DNA from: JAJEAD01 sp964420925
Lineage (GTDB): Bacteria > Pseudomonadota > Gammaproteobacteria > HK1
Assembly: GCA_964420925.1 (NCBI GenBank)
Contig: CAYQVB010000003.1
Coordinates: forward strand, 1-64,000
Reading direction: 5' to 3'
DNA: 64,000 bases
Positions 15,632 to 24,843 of this stretch are shown one piece after another. Made by a program: the position numbers and the translations under genes. Below the pieces are notes generated by a model, which had not been told where the DNA came from, did no database searches, and worked only from the letters and a program-made list of their open reading frames with translations. Each line of letters opens with the position of its first letter. The first letter of the stretch is position 1.

Positions 15632-17788
15632 CTATCCGCCCCGCCGCCACGCGTGGTAGCGCGCCGCGAAGCGCAGCAGGCGCTCGGGGGCGTGGGCGCG
15701 GCGCCAGGCTCCGGCCGCGAAGCGGTTCGCCTCGCTGAGCGTGGGATAGGTGTGGATGGTGCCGAGAATCTTGTTCAGGCCGCGGCGATGGCGCATCGCG
15801 CTCACGAATTCGGTGAGCAGCTCGGCCGCGCTCTCCCCCACCACGGTCGCGCCGAGCACCCGGTCCTTCCCCGGCGGGGTGAGCACCTTCACCCAGCCCT
15901 CGGGGGCCTCGTCGGCGATGGCTCGGTCGAGCTCGGAGAGAGGGTAGCGGGTGACCTCGACCGTGATGCCGCGCTCCCCGGCTTCGAGCTCATTGATGCC
16001 CACCCGAGCCACTTCCGGATCGGTGAAGGTCGCCCAGGGGATCACCGAGTAGTCGACGGGAAAGCGCCACACCGAGCCGAAGAGCGCATTCACGGTCGCG
16101 TACCAGGCCTGGTGGGAGGCGACGTGGGTGAACTGGTAGGGACCGGCCACGTCGCCACAGGCATAGACGTTGGGGCACGCGGTCTGGAGGTACTCGTTGA
16201 CTTCGACCGTGCGATTGGGCGCGACGCCGATCCCGAGCGCCTCGAGTCCGTAGCCCTCGACGCGGGGACGGCGGCCCAGCGCGACCAGGATCTCGCCGAA
16301 GGGCAGCTCCACCTCGCGCCCTTCGTGCTCGCAGATCAGGAGGTGCGATCCGCCTTCGTCCACCTCGACTCTCTTTGCGGTGTGGCCCACCCGGATGTCG
16401 ATGCCCTCCTCCCGAAAGCGGCGGGCGACGATTTCGGAGACTTCCTCGTCCTCGCGCGCGAGCAGGCGCGGAAGCATCTCCACCTGGGTGACCCGGCTGC
16501 CGAGGCGGGCGAAGCACTGCGCGAGCTCGCAACCGATCGCGCCGCCGCCGAGCACCAGCAGGCTCTCGGGAAGGGTGCGCAAGTCCCAGATCGTGTCCGA
16601 GGTACGGTAGGCGACCCGGTCGAGTCCCGGTATGGGCGGCACCAGGGGGCCGGCGCCGGTGGCGATGACGATGTTGCGGGTGGTCAGGGTCCGGCCTCCC
16701 ACCTCGACGATGTAGGGCGAGGTGAGGACGGCCTCGCCCTCGACGCATTCGACGCCGAGGCCCTGGTAGCGCTCCCGCGAGTCGTGCGGCTCGATGGTGC
16801 GGATCACCCGCCGCACGCGCTCCATGATCTCGGCGAAGTCCACTTCGGCGCTCGCCTCCCGGATACCGTAGGCCTTCGCATTGCGGATCTGCGCCAGGAG
16901 CCTCGTCGTGCGGATCAGCGCCTTGGAAGGGACACAGCCGGTATTCAGGCAGTCGCCCCCCATGCGGTCGCGCTCCACGAGCGTCACCCGGGCGCGCAGC
17001 GTCGCCCCGATGAGCGAGCTGACGAGGCCCGCCGAGCCCGCGCCCACCACCACCAGGTCCCAGTCGAAGCGCCGGGGCTTCGGCCACTTGCGGAGTGCCC
17101 GGCGCGCCTTGATCACTTCGAGCGCCCGCCGCGCGACCCAGGGAAAGATCCCGAGCAGCACGAAGGAGCCGATGAGGGCGGGAGAGAGAATGCCGTCGAG
17201 CGATTCGATGCGCGCCAGTTGCGTGCCGGCATTCACGTAGACCGCGGTGCCCGCGAGCATCCCGACCTGGCTCACCCAGGCGTAGGTGAAGGCCCGAATC
17301 GGGGTCAGCGCCATCGCGAGGTTGACGACGAAGAAGGGAAACAGGGGCACGAGGCGCAGCGTGAAGAGGTAGAAGGCACCGTCCTTCTCGATGCCGCGGT
17401 TGAGCGCGGAGAGATTGTCCCCGAAGCGGGCCAGCACCATGTCCCGCAGCAGGAAGCGGGCGACGAGAAAGGCGATGGTCGCCCCGGCGGTGGCCGCGAA
17501 GGAGCAGAGCACCGTGCCCAGCAGCAGGCCGAAGATGGCGCCGCCGAGCAGGGTCAGCACCGCGGCGGCGGGCAGGGAGAGCGCGGTGATGGTCACGTAG
17601 CCCGCGAAGTAGATCGCCGCGCTCTGCACGGGATGGGCTTCGGCGTAGGCCTGGATGAGCGCCTGCTGCGACTTGAGGTAGGAAAGGCTCAGGTAGTCGC
17701 CGAGATCGAAGAAGAAGAAGGCGAACACGAGCGCCGCGAGCACGGCCACCAGGGCCACCTTGCCGGCGCTCAATCCCTTTGTCGCCAA
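15632..17788 (-). CDS. TVP38/VTT membrane domain fused to a pyridine nucleotide-disulfide oxidoreductase
   Basis: A 718-residue fusion. Residues 1-230 carry several transmembrane helices with the VTT (TVP38/TMEM64, SNARE-associated) pattern, including GGAIFGLLLGT and TLRLVPLFPFFVVNLAMAL. Residues 240-718 are a complete disulfide reductase of the mercuric-reductase/lipoamide-dehydrogenase group. It has the FAD motif VVVGAGSAGL, redox-active Cys280 and Cys285 (GGDCLNTGCVPSK), the NAD(P) motif VLGGGAIGCELA, FAD motif YACGDVAGP and the C-terminal active-site His-Glu pair (HTYPTLSEA). No N-terminal metal-binding domain is present, so mercury reduction is not indicated. The membrane tether suggests redox chemistry at the cytoplasmic face. 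It is divergent from ccmI. Confidence 0.85.
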   Translation of the reverse strand: MATKGLSAGKVALVAVLAALVFAFFFFDLGDYLSLSYLKSQQALIQAYAEAHPVQSAAIYFAGYVTITALSLPAAAVLTLLGGAIFGLLLGTVLCSFAATAGATIAFLVARFLLRDMVLARFGDNLSALNRGIEKDGAFYLFTLRLVPLFPFFVVNLAMALTPIRAFTYAWVSQVGMLAGTAVYVNAGTQLARIESLDGILSPALIGSFVLLGIFPWVARRALEVIKARRALRKWPKPRRFDWDLVVVGAGSAGLVSSLIGATLRARVTLVERDRMGGDCLNTGCVPSKALIRTTRLLAQIRNAKAYGIREASAEVDFAEIMERVRRVIRTIEPHDSRERYQGLGVECVEGEAVLTSPYIVEVGGRTLTTRNIVIATGAGPLVPPIPGLDRVAYRTSDTIWDLRTLPESLLVLGGGAIGCELAQCFARLGSRVTQVEMLPRLLAREDEEVSEIVARRFREEGIDIRVGHTAKRVEVDEGGSHLLICEHEGREVELPFGEILVALGRRPRVEGYGLEALGIGVAPNRTVEVNEYLQTACPNVYACGDVAGPYQFTHVASHQAWYATVNALFGSVWRFPVDYSVIPWATFTDPEVARVGINELEAGERGITVEVTRYPLSELDRAIADEAPEGWVKVLTPPGKDRVLGATVVGESAAELLTEFVSAMRHRRGLNKILGTIHTYPTLSEANRFAAGAWRRAHAPERLLRFAARYHAWRRGG

Positions 17789-17949
17789 TGGATTCTCCCG
17801 CGGGCCCCAGCGGCGCTCGAGCCGCGCCTTGCGTGTAGTTTAGCCCCCCTTGCCGATCTCGGAAGGGTCTGAGGTCGCTTGCGCGGCGTCGAAAGTTGCA
17901 GATACCCTCCCGCCTCTTCCGCCCCGACGCTCGGGTGATTGACGCTTCG

Positions 17950-19158
17950 ATGTGGTCCTTCGCCCTCTTCGCGATCGCTCTGGTGGCGGTCACTCTGGTG
18001 TTCCTGCTGCGTCCGCTGCTCTCGGGAAAGCCGCCCCAGAGCGGCGAACCCGCCCGCGACGCGAACCTCGACATCCACCGCGAGCGCCTGCACGCACTCG
18101 AATCGGAGCAAAGAGCGGGCCGCATCACAGCGGAGGAAGGCGCTACCGCGCGCGAGGAGATCGAGCGCGAGCTGCTGGGCGATGCCGACGAAGGCCCGTC
18201 GAAAGCGGAACATCGTTCACCGGCGTGGCGGACGGCCCTGGTGATCGCCCTGGCGCTTCCGGTGCTCGGATTCGCCCTGTACTTTCATCTCGGGGCGTGG
18301 CATTCCCTGGTGGAGGCGCCGGCCGAAGGGTTCCCGGAAGAATCGAAGGCGTTGCTCGCGTCGCTCGAAGCCGCGGTGCGGGCGAATCCCCGTGACGCCG
18401 AGGGCTGGCTGCGCCTCGGTCGCGCCGCCGTGGCGCTCGAACGCTACCACCACGGGCTCCAGGCGCTCGCCGAGGCGCACCAGCTCGCCGGCGACCGTGC
18501 GGACATTCTCGCGGACTACGCGGAGGCGGAAGCGCTGCTGTCGGGGTATCGCTTCCAGGGGAACCCCACCCGGCGCCTGGAACGCGCGCTCGAGATCGAC
18601 CCCCGACATGCGAAGTCGTTGTGGCTCGCAGGCTTCGCCGCGGTGCAGAGCGCACGCCCGGAGCTTGCGCTCGAGAGGTGGGATACGCTCCTCGCGATCG
18701 TCGAGGCCGGTTCCGAGCAGGCCCGCGTGCTGGAAGCGCTGATTGACCGCACCCGGGAGGAGATGGGTGTGGTGGCGCCGGGACCGGCGGAAGCGGACGA
18801 CGGTGCAGGACCGGTGCTGCTGGTGACGGTGGACATCGAGGAGCAGCTCTGGGGCGAGCTCGACGGCAGCGAATCGTTGTTCGTGTTTGCGAGGGCTGCC
18901 GGAGGGCCGCCCGCCCCGCTCGCGGCGCGGCGCGAATCAGCCCGCGATTTCCCCCTCACTCTGCGCCTCGACGACAGTATGAGCATGTTGCCGGGACGCA
19001 CGCTCGCCGATGCAGAGCGGGTCGAGGTCGGGGCCCGCATATCGCGCTCCGGCGACGCGCGCGCGAGCAGCGGCGACATCCAGGGCCTGAGCGAACCCAT
19101 CGAGATCCGTCCCGGCAGGACAGAGGTCGAGGTTCTGCTGAACGAGCGGGTTCCCTGA
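17950..19158 (+). CDS. ccmI: Cytochrome c biogenesis protein CcmI (TPR)
   Basis: About 402 residues: an N-terminal transmembrane helix (WSFALFAIALVAVTLVFLL), a short cytoplasmic leucine-zipper-like helix (ANLDIHRERLHALESEQRAGRI), and a second transmembrane helix near 100-120. A periplasmic TPR domain (about 145-300) and a C-terminal beta domain follow. CcmI delivers apocytochrome c to the CcmFH heme ligation complex. Neighbouring ccm genes are absent here, so this copy stands alone. ATG at 17950 is chosen because it begins the first helix; a GTG at 17935 would add five residues. It is convergent with nudC, 13 bases apart. Confidence 0.83.
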   Translation: MWSFALFAIALVAVTLVFLLRPLLSGKPPQSGEPARDANLDIHRERLHALESEQRAGRITAEEGATAREEIERELLGDADEGPSKAEHRSPAWRTALVIALALPVLGFALYFHLGAWHSLVEAPAEGFPEESKALLASLEAAVRANPRDAEGWLRLGRAAVALERYHHGLQALAEAHQLAGDRADILADYAEAEALLSGYRFQGNPTRRLERALEIDPRHAKSLWLAGFAAVQSARPELALERWDTLLAIVEAGSEQARVLEALIDRTREEMGVVAPGPAEADDGAGPVLLVTVDIEEQLWGELDGSESLFVFARAAGGPPAPLAARRESARDFPLTLRLDDSMSMLPGRTLADAERVEVGARISRSGDARASSGDIQGLSEPIEIRPGRTEVEVLLNERVP

Positions 19159-19171
19159 GGCGCCGGAACGC

Positions 19172-20146
19172 TCAGTCCGGGGCGATCGGGACGAGGTCCT
19201 CGAGGCGGGCATCCCCCGACTCGTCGAACCAGTCCTCGACGAGGCGATAGGCGATGGACACGCGGCGGGGCAGCTCGACGCGTTGCGCTTCGAGTTCGGA
19301 AACGAGCTCGTCCCGCGTGAACCAGCGCGCGTCTTCGAGCTCCTGCCGGTCGAGCACGATGGTCTTGTCCCGCGCCCGGGCGCGAAACCCCAGCATGAGC
19401 GAAGCCGGGAAGGGCCAGGGCTGCGAGGAGTGATAGCGCACGTCGGTGACGCACACCCCCGCCTCCTCATGGACCTCCCTCACCACCGCGTCCTCCAGGC
19501 TCTCCCCCGGCTCGACGAAACCGGCGAGCGCGGACCAGGTGCGCGACGGCCATCCGGGCGAACGACCGAGCAGGCAGCACGGGGTCGGACCGTCGACGCA
19601 CTCCACGAGCACGATGACCGCGGGGTCGGTACGGGGAAAAGTCCGTGCCCGGCAGGACCCGTTGGTGCACTCCAGCATGTGTCCGCCGTGGTGCATGGCA
19701 TTCGGACTGCCGCAGTCCCCGCAGTGGCGATGGCGCCGGTGCCAGTAGATGAGGGCCCTCGCGTAGGCGAGCAGAGCGCCGTCCTGGGGGTCGAGCCTGA
19801 CTCCCGCATCCGGAAGCTCGCAGAGCTCCGCCCCCGCGGGAAGCCTGTCGAGCAGCACTCCTTCCTCGATGTCGAGGTCCACCGCGAAGCAGGCGCTCGA
19901 CCCCCGCATGCCCAGCAGCACCACGGACCCCGGACCGAGATCCGCGACCTGGTCGGGCTCGAGCAGAAGAGGCGTCGGGGACCGCGCTCCGCACACGATG
20001 CCTTGCATGCGCCAGATCGGCACCAGGCGGGTGGCCGGATCCCGGCTCCGTCGCTCCAGCCATTCCGAATCGAAACGGCGCGGGTGCGCCCGATCCAGGC
20101 GCAGGCCCGAAAAGTAGTTGCGGGAGGAGCGGGCGAGATGGTCCAT
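19172..20146 (-). CDS. nudC: NADH pyrophosphatase / NAD-capped RNA hydrolase NudC
   Basis: About 324 residues. It has a zinc ribbon (HCGDCGSPN ... LECTNGSCRAR), a complete Nudix box GFVEPGESLEDAVVREVHEE, and the SQPWPFPASLMLGF signature that separates NADH pyrophosphatases from other Nudix enzymes. The enzyme cleaves NADH and removes NAD caps from RNA. The ATG at 20146 (MDHLARSS) is preferred to one 14 codons upstream because homologues begin near here. It is divergent from nrdJa across a region that holds a sigma70-type promoter facing the other way. Confidence 0.93.
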   Translation of the reverse strand: MDHLARSSRNYFSGLRLDRAHPRRFDSEWLERRSRDPATRLVPIWRMQGIVCGARSPTPLLLEPDQVADLGPGSVVLLGMRGSSACFAVDLDIEEGVLLDRLPAGAELCELPDAGVRLDPQDGALLAYARALIYWHRRHRHCGDCGSPNAMHHGGHMLECTNGSCRARTFPRTDPAVIVLVECVDGPTPCCLLGRSPGWPSRTWSALAGFVEPGESLEDAVVREVHEEAGVCVTDVRYHSSQPWPFPASLMLGFRARARDKTIVLDRQELEDARWFTRDELVSELEAQRVELPRRVSIAYRLVEDWFDESGDARLEDLVPIAPD

Positions 20147-20239
20147 GGAGATCTCGGGTGTGACGGGAATGCTACACGACGAGAACACCAGATGTTGGGG
20201 TAGTATTCGAGCTCGACCACAACCGGTGGTACGGCGGTC

Positions 20240-20267
20240 TTGACTATCGCCGATGGGGGCTTAGAAT
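20240..20267 (+). promoter_or_regulatory. Sigma70-type promoter for nrdJab
   Basis: TTGACT at 20240-20245 and TAGAAT at 20262-20267 are separated by 16 bases, on the plus strand about 155 bases before the chosen nrdJa start. I saw no NrdR-box pair and could not recognise a cobalamin riboswitch in the leader, although the leader is long enough to hold structure. Confidence 0.5.
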
Positions 20268-20423
20268 CCACCGTTCGGAAGTTGTGGGCGGGGGCACTCA
20301 CTTTCCGACAATGATGAGCCCGCGCTTCCGCCTGAGTTGATTCGCGTTCACCGAGACTCTGACAAAGGGTCTACTGTTTCATATCGCCCTGGAAACAGCG
20401 GCAACAGGAAACCTGATCCGAAG

Positions 20424-22571
20424 ATGAAGCTCGTCCACAGCCGACCAACGGACTTCGCCGCCGCGGGTGCGCCCGAGATCGGCTATCAGCCTGCTTCCAT
20501 CGACATCTGGGACAAGAAGTACCGCCTCAAGTCCAAGGACGGGCAGTCCATCGACGAGGACATCGACCACACCTACCGTCGCGTTGCGCGCGCGATCGCC
20601 GACGTGGAGACCACCCGGGAGAAGCGCGACCACTGGTACGAGAGGTTCCTCGCCGCCCTGCGGCGGGGCGCCATCCCCGCCGGCCGAATCGTCTCGAACG
20701 CCGGCGCCCGCGCCCACAAGCCGGCGACCTCCACCATCAACTGCACGGTGTCGGCCGCCATCCACGACTCCATGAACGATATCCTGGAGAAGGTCCACGA
20801 GGCCGGGCTGACGCTCAAGGCGGGTTGCGGCATCGGATACGAATTCTCGACGCTTCGTCCCAAGGGAGCCTACGTCAGCGGAGCCGGCGCCTACACTTCC
20901 GGGCCGCTGTCCTTCATGGACATCTACGACCGGATGTGCTTCACCGTCTCCTCGGCGGGCGGGCGGCGCGGCGCACAGATGGCGACCTTCGACATCGGTC
21001 ACCCCGATGTCATGGAGTTCATCCGGGTCAAGCAGGAAGACGGGCGTCTGCGTCAGTTCAACCTGTCCCTGCTGATCAACCGCGACTTCATGGAGGCGCT
21101 CGCCCGGGACGAGGAGTGGCCGCTCGCGTTTCCCCTCACCGCCGAAGAACGGGCCGACGGCGAGATCGACCCGAAGGATCCCGACCAGGTCGTGTGGCGA
21201 GAGTGGCCGGTGAACGACGGATACCTGAGCGACGACGAGGGGCGCGTCGCCTGCCGAATCTACCGCAAGATTCGAGCCCGGCAGATCTGGGACGTCATCA
21301 TGACGTCGACCTACAACTTCGCGGAACCCGGGTTCATTCTCATCGACCAGATCAACGAGATGAACAACAACTGGTTCTGCGAGAACATCCGCGCCACCAA
21401 CCCCTGCGGGGAGCAGCCGCTCCCGGAGTACGGGGCATGCCTGCTCGGTTCGCTGAACCTGACCCGCTACGTGCTGGATCCCTTCACCGATCGGGCGCGA
21501 TTCGACTGGGAGAGCTACCGGGACACCATCGCCACCTTCACCCGGATGCTGGACAACGTGGTCGAGCTGCACGGCTTGCCGATCGAGCCCCAGCGCCAGG
21601 AGATCCAGCGCAAGCGCCGGCACGGGATGGGATACCTGGGACTCGGGTCGACCCTCGCCCTGCTGGGAATCCGCTACGGCAGCGAGGAGTCCCTGGCGTT
21701 TACGGAGCGGGTAAGCAGGGAAATGGCGCTCGTCGGTTGGCGCACCGCGCTCGAGCTCGGTGAAGAGAAGGGCCCCGCTCCGGTCATGGACGAGCTCTTC
21801 GAGGTCACTCCTCGCATGCTGCAACTGCGCCCCGAGATGCGTGCGGACGGCTACGAGGTCGGAGACCGCGTACCGGGACGGATCCTTCACGCAAGGTACA
21901 GCCGCTACATGCAGCGCCTGGCCGAGATCGCGCCCGACATCATCGACGACATTGCGGAGAAGGGCGCCCGCTTTACCCACCATACCTCGATTGCACCCAC
22001 CGGCACGATTTCGCTGTCGCTCGCCAACAACGCGAGCAACGGCATCGAGCCGAGCTTCGCGCATCACTATTCACGCAACGTCATTCGAGAGAGCAAGAAG
22101 ACCAAGGAGAAGATCGACGTGTTCTCCTACGAACTGCTTGCCTATCGTGAATTGATCGATCCGGATGCGATGCCCGATTCGAGCCTTCCCGACTACTTCG
22201 TGAGCGCCGACGACATCACGCCCGCACAACATGTGGATGTGCAGGCGGCGGCGCAGCAGTGGGTGGATTCTTCCATCTCGAAGACGATCAACGTACCCAC
22301 CGACTTCGCGTACGAGGACTTCAAGGACATATACCTGTACGCATATCGAAAGGGCCTCAAGGGATGCACCACCTTCCGGTTCAATCCGGAGGCGTTTCAG
22401 GGCGTGCTCGTGAAGGATGAAGACCTGAGAAACACCACCTACTCCTTCACCCTGGAGGACGGATCGGTTCTCGAGGTTGCAGGTGACGAGGAAATCGAAT
22501 ACGACGGCGAGATCCACACTGCGGCGAATCTCTTCGACGCACTCAAGGAGGGCTACTACGGCAAGTTCTGA
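20424..22571 (+). CDS. nrdJa: Adenosylcobalamin-dependent ribonucleotide reductase, catalytic half (NrdJa)
   Basis: A 715-residue class II ribonucleotide reductase, reducing ribonucleoside diphosphates with a B12-generated thiyl radical. Active-site residues are Cys107 (TINCTVS), Asn326-Cys328-Glu330 (NPCGEQPLPEYG) and Cys339. PTGTISLSLANNASNGIEP and WVDSSISKTINVP are the phosphate and specificity loops. The C-terminal redox Cys pair and zinc ribbon are not in this polypeptide but in the next gene, the split arrangement known from Pseudomonas nrdJa/nrdJb. The ATG at 20424 is chosen; a TTG start at 20337 would add 29 residues of unlike composition. Only 37 bases separate it from nrdJb. Confidence 0.9.
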   Translation: MKLVHSRPTDFAAAGAPEIGYQPASIDIWDKKYRLKSKDGQSIDEDIDHTYRRVARAIADVETTREKRDHWYERFLAALRRGAIPAGRIVSNAGARAHKPATSTINCTVSAAIHDSMNDILEKVHEAGLTLKAGCGIGYEFSTLRPKGAYVSGAGAYTSGPLSFMDIYDRMCFTVSSAGGRRGAQMATFDIGHPDVMEFIRVKQEDGRLRQFNLSLLINRDFMEALARDEEWPLAFPLTAEERADGEIDPKDPDQVVWREWPVNDGYLSDDEGRVACRIYRKIRARQIWDVIMTSTYNFAEPGFILIDQINEMNNNWFCENIRATNPCGEQPLPEYGACLLGSLNLTRYVLDPFTDRARFDWESYRDTIATFTRMLDNVVELHGLPIEPQRQEIQRKRRHGMGYLGLGSTLALLGIRYGSEESLAFTERVSREMALVGWRTALELGEEKGPAPVMDELFEVTPRMLQLRPEMRADGYEVGDRVPGRILHARYSRYMQRLAEIAPDIIDDIAEKGARFTHHTSIAPTGTISLSLANNASNGIEPSFAHHYSRNVIRESKKTKEKIDVFSYELLAYRELIDPDAMPDSSLPDYFVSADDITPAQHVDVQAAAQQWVDSSISKTINVPTDFAYEDFKDIYLYAYRKGLKGCTTFRFNPEAFQGVLVKDEDLRNTTYSFTLEDGSVLEVAGDEEIEYDGEIHTAANLFDALKEGYYGKF

Positions 22572-22608
22572 GCGAGGCTGAGCGCTTGCGCAACGGATAA
22601 TCACAGTC

Positions 22609-23355
22609 ATGGCCATCAAGATCGACAAGAAGATCGTGGACTACCGCGTGCGCTCGGACACCGGCGACGCAACCGGCGCCAAGCTGCACCGGCGCGAGGA
22701 CGAGTCGCAGAAAGGCGCGGCGGCGTCCGGTCCGGTGGAGAGGGAGACCGCGCAGGTCATCCAGATGCACGAACAGCTCGAGCGCCCGGAGATGCTGGTG
22801 GGCTCGACCTACAAGATAAAGACCCCACTCTCCGAACATGCGCTCTATGTCACCATCAACGACATCGTGCTCAACGAAGGTACCGAACACGAGCTCAGGC
22901 GTCCCTTCGAGGTGTTCATCAACTCGAAGAACATGGAGCATTTTCAGTGGATAGTCGCGTTGACCCTGATCATATCCGCGGTGTTTCGCAAGGGTGGCGA
23001 CGTCACTTTCCTGGTTCACGAGCTTCGTTCAGTCTTCGATCCCCGCGGCGGTTACTTCAAGAAGGGCGGAAAGTACATGCCCTCGCTGGTAGCCGAGATC
23101 GGAGACGCAATCGAATCGCACATGCGGCACATCGGCCTGCTCACCCGCGAAGATCTCGACGAACGGCAGCAGGATCTCATCGCCAGGAAGCGCCGGGAGT
23201 ACGAAGCGGTGGCCGCGTCGCGCGGAAGCGACGAGTCGGCGACAGGCGGATTCCCCGCGGGAGCACAGTTGTGCGCGCACTGCAGTACCAAGGCGGTGGT
23301 GCTCAAAGACGGGTGCATGACCTGCCTGAACTGCGGGGACTCGAAATGCGGTTGA
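22609..23355 (+). CDS. nrdJb: Class II ribonucleotide reductase C-terminal subunit (NrdJb, TSCPD domain)
   Basis: A 248-residue protein carrying the TSCPD-type domain (YKIKTPLSEHALYVTINDI, FINSKNMEHFQW, FRKGGDVTFLVHEL) and the C-terminal zinc-ribbon/redox tail. The tail reads CAHCSTKAVVLKDGCMTC, then ends LNCGDSKCG. In single-chain NrdJ this tail passes electrons from thioredoxin to the active-site disulfide, so NrdJb must dock on NrdJa. It lies 37 bases downstream of nrdJa in the same transcript, which ends at the terminator near 23.5 kb. Confidence 0.9.
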   Translation: MAIKIDKKIVDYRVRSDTGDATGAKLHRREDESQKGAAASGPVERETAQVIQMHEQLERPEMLVGSTYKIKTPLSEHALYVTINDIVLNEGTEHELRRPFEVFINSKNMEHFQWIVALTLIISAVFRKGGDVTFLVHELRSVFDPRGGYFKKGGKYMPSLVAEIGDAIESHMRHIGLLTREDLDERQQDLIARKRREYEAVAASRGSDESATGGFPAGAQLCAHCSTKAVVLKDGCMTCLNCGDSKCG

Positions 23356-23475
23356 GAGACTCATCCGCCGTCCTGCGGAACGCTCCTGATCACGCAAAGT
23401 GGGGTGGCGGCGGAGCGCCCGGACGGAGTGGTCGGCACGAATTCTGTTCCGGTTCTTGTGGAGGCCGTGACGGGC

Positions 23476-23549
23476 GCCGAGAGGGAACTCGGCACTGACC
23501 CGCCGGCCGCGAGGGGGCTCGTCCCTCTCGCGGCCGGCGGGGTTTTTTT
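23476..23549 (+). terminator. Tandem hairpins with T-tract: intrinsic terminator of nrdJab
   Basis: A short hairpin GCCGAG/CTCGGC (23476-23493) is followed by a 15-bp perfect stem, CCCGCCGGCCGCGAG at 23499-23513 with its complement at 23527-23541. Then come G and seven T residues (23543-23549). This is a very strong Rho-independent terminator. It also insulates the insert that begins directly after it. Confidence 0.93.
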
Positions 23550-23562
23550 GGAGACTACACAC

Positions 23563-24282
23563 GTGAGTACCGGAACTGATTACATCGACTTGGATGCGAT
23601 CCGGGACAGAAGACGCCTTGACAATCCTTGGCGGCTTCCTGCAATCGAGTATGTCGCGAGCAAGTTGCATAACTCCCTCCGGTTCAGACTCGGCGACACT
23701 CTTCCTTACGAGCCAATTGACGCGATTGAACTATGCGGATTTAGCGTTGAGATGCACGAAACCCTCGGCGACTTCATCGGAGACGGCGGTCGAGTAGAGG
23801 CCGCCGGATTCATAGACGGAGACAACCGAGTTGTGGGGTATTCTCGTTCCTTTCCTCGACCGGTTAGAAGGTTTACATTAGCTCACGAAACTGGACACTT
23901 AATTCTTCATCGTCCAATGAGCCAACATCGCGATCGACCTATTGATAGAGCAAGAGAGTTCGCTCCTCGTACTCGAGAAGAGTGGGAAGCCGACAAATTC
24001 GCGACGTTTTTCCTCATGCCAGAACAGTTGCTCCGAGAACACTTCTACTGGACATTTCGAACTGACCAATTTGATCTGAACGAAGCCACTGCCTTCGCGC
24101 TCAATAGAGCAAACCTGTGCGATATCCTTACCCAGTGGAAGTCTCGTAGGCATGGAGCCAGAATACTTGCCAAAGCTACTCACTTCGACGGAAGTTACTT
24201 TGAGCCTCTTTATGAAAGATTCGGTGTTTCTACTGAAGCAATGGCGATTCGACTTGAAGAACTGGATCTTCTAGACTTCTGA
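23563..24282 (+). CDS. ImmA/IrrE-family metallopeptidase
   Basis: A 239-residue zinc protease of the ImmA/IrrE (COG2856) type, without a fused helix-turn-helix. The HExxH motif is LAHETGHLILH (His108, Glu109, His112) and the third ligand is Glu142 in EEWEADKFATFFLMP. Family members cleave a cognate repressor to switch on mobile-element or stress genes. GTG at 23563 is chosen: it follows the nrdJab terminator and has GGAG nine bases upstream. Starts further upstream would lie within the terminator. Codon use is visibly more AT-rich than in nrdJab, which suggests transfer. It converges on the LOTUS-STAND-PRTase gene, but no XRE repressor target is visible nearby. Confidence 0.85.
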   Translation: MSTGTDYIDLDAIRDRRRLDNPWRLPAIEYVASKLHNSLRFRLGDTLPYEPIDAIELCGFSVEMHETLGDFIGDGGRVEAAGFIDGDNRVVGYSRSFPRPVRRFTLAHETGHLILHRPMSQHRDRPIDRAREFAPRTREEWEADKFATFFLMPEQLLREHFYWTFRTDQFDLNEATAFALNRANLCDILTQWKSRRHGARILAKATHFDGSYFEPLYERFGVSTEAMAIRLEELDLLDF

Positions 24283-24843
24283 CATCGCCCGCTACGCCGA
24301 TCACTCGTCCAGGGCACTGTCGGCAAGCGTCTGCGATACCAAGACCTTATCTGCTGTGTAACAGACCAGGGTTGCGGACACACGGAAGCCTCGGACAGCG
24401 GGAGTGTGCTGTCCGAGCGGTTGTGTTGGCGTCGTTGCGACGAAGGAGTTGACAGCGTGGGCAACCCCCCGCGTAGAGACCAGTCGCCGCCTCAGCACGG
24501 TGCAGGCGCATAGTTTCAGGATATGCCTCTCAGAGATCCTCTCATTTTCTGCACGACGTAGGATTTGCAATCCATTGATTTCGAGATCAATGTAGATGCT
24601 CTATTTCGGCATGGAGTCAGGGGATGCGTATCAAGAAGATCTTTGTCTAGATGAGATCGAGAAATTCATTACCGGATTGTACGACGGAGATCTGCACGCC
24701 AAACGTAACCGATGGAGTGGACGCCCCCCGGCGTCACATTGCGCCAAGCAGACAACGCACTCAGTATGCGTTGGAGGATTGAGGAGAGTGTCCAAGGACC
24801 ACGTTAGCATCATCGACAGAATAACCGCCTCCGGTCGACCTTC
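24283..24843. other. 561-base region between convergent genes
   Basis: No gene can be supported. A plus-strand frame opening at 24596 gives MLYFGMESGDAYQEDLCLDE and some protein-like sequence for about 37 codons. It then becomes unstructured and runs into the neighbouring gene's 3' end, so it may be a gene remnant. A hairpin lies at 24390-24417. Confidence 0.5.
24390..24417. terminator. 10-bp stem-loop between convergent genes
   Basis: CTCGGACAGC (24390-24399) and GCTGTCCGAG (24408-24417) form a perfect 10-bp stem with an eight-base loop. There is no clean T-tract on either side. It may be a weak bidirectional terminator or an mRNA-stabilising 3' structure for the ImmA/IrrE gene. Confidence 0.45.

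Noticed and set aside
15632..17788. Mercuric reductase
   Set aside because: Although the redox core matches that group, there is no heavy-metal-binding N-terminal domain, no C-terminal Cys pair and no mer neighbours.
14324..17872. Very long plus-strand open frame (over 1100 codons) opposite the Cfa, GGR and disulfide-reductase genes
   Set aside because: It is a shadow of high-GC codon structure; the minus strand holds complete, motif-rich genes over the same bases and the translated product has no family features.
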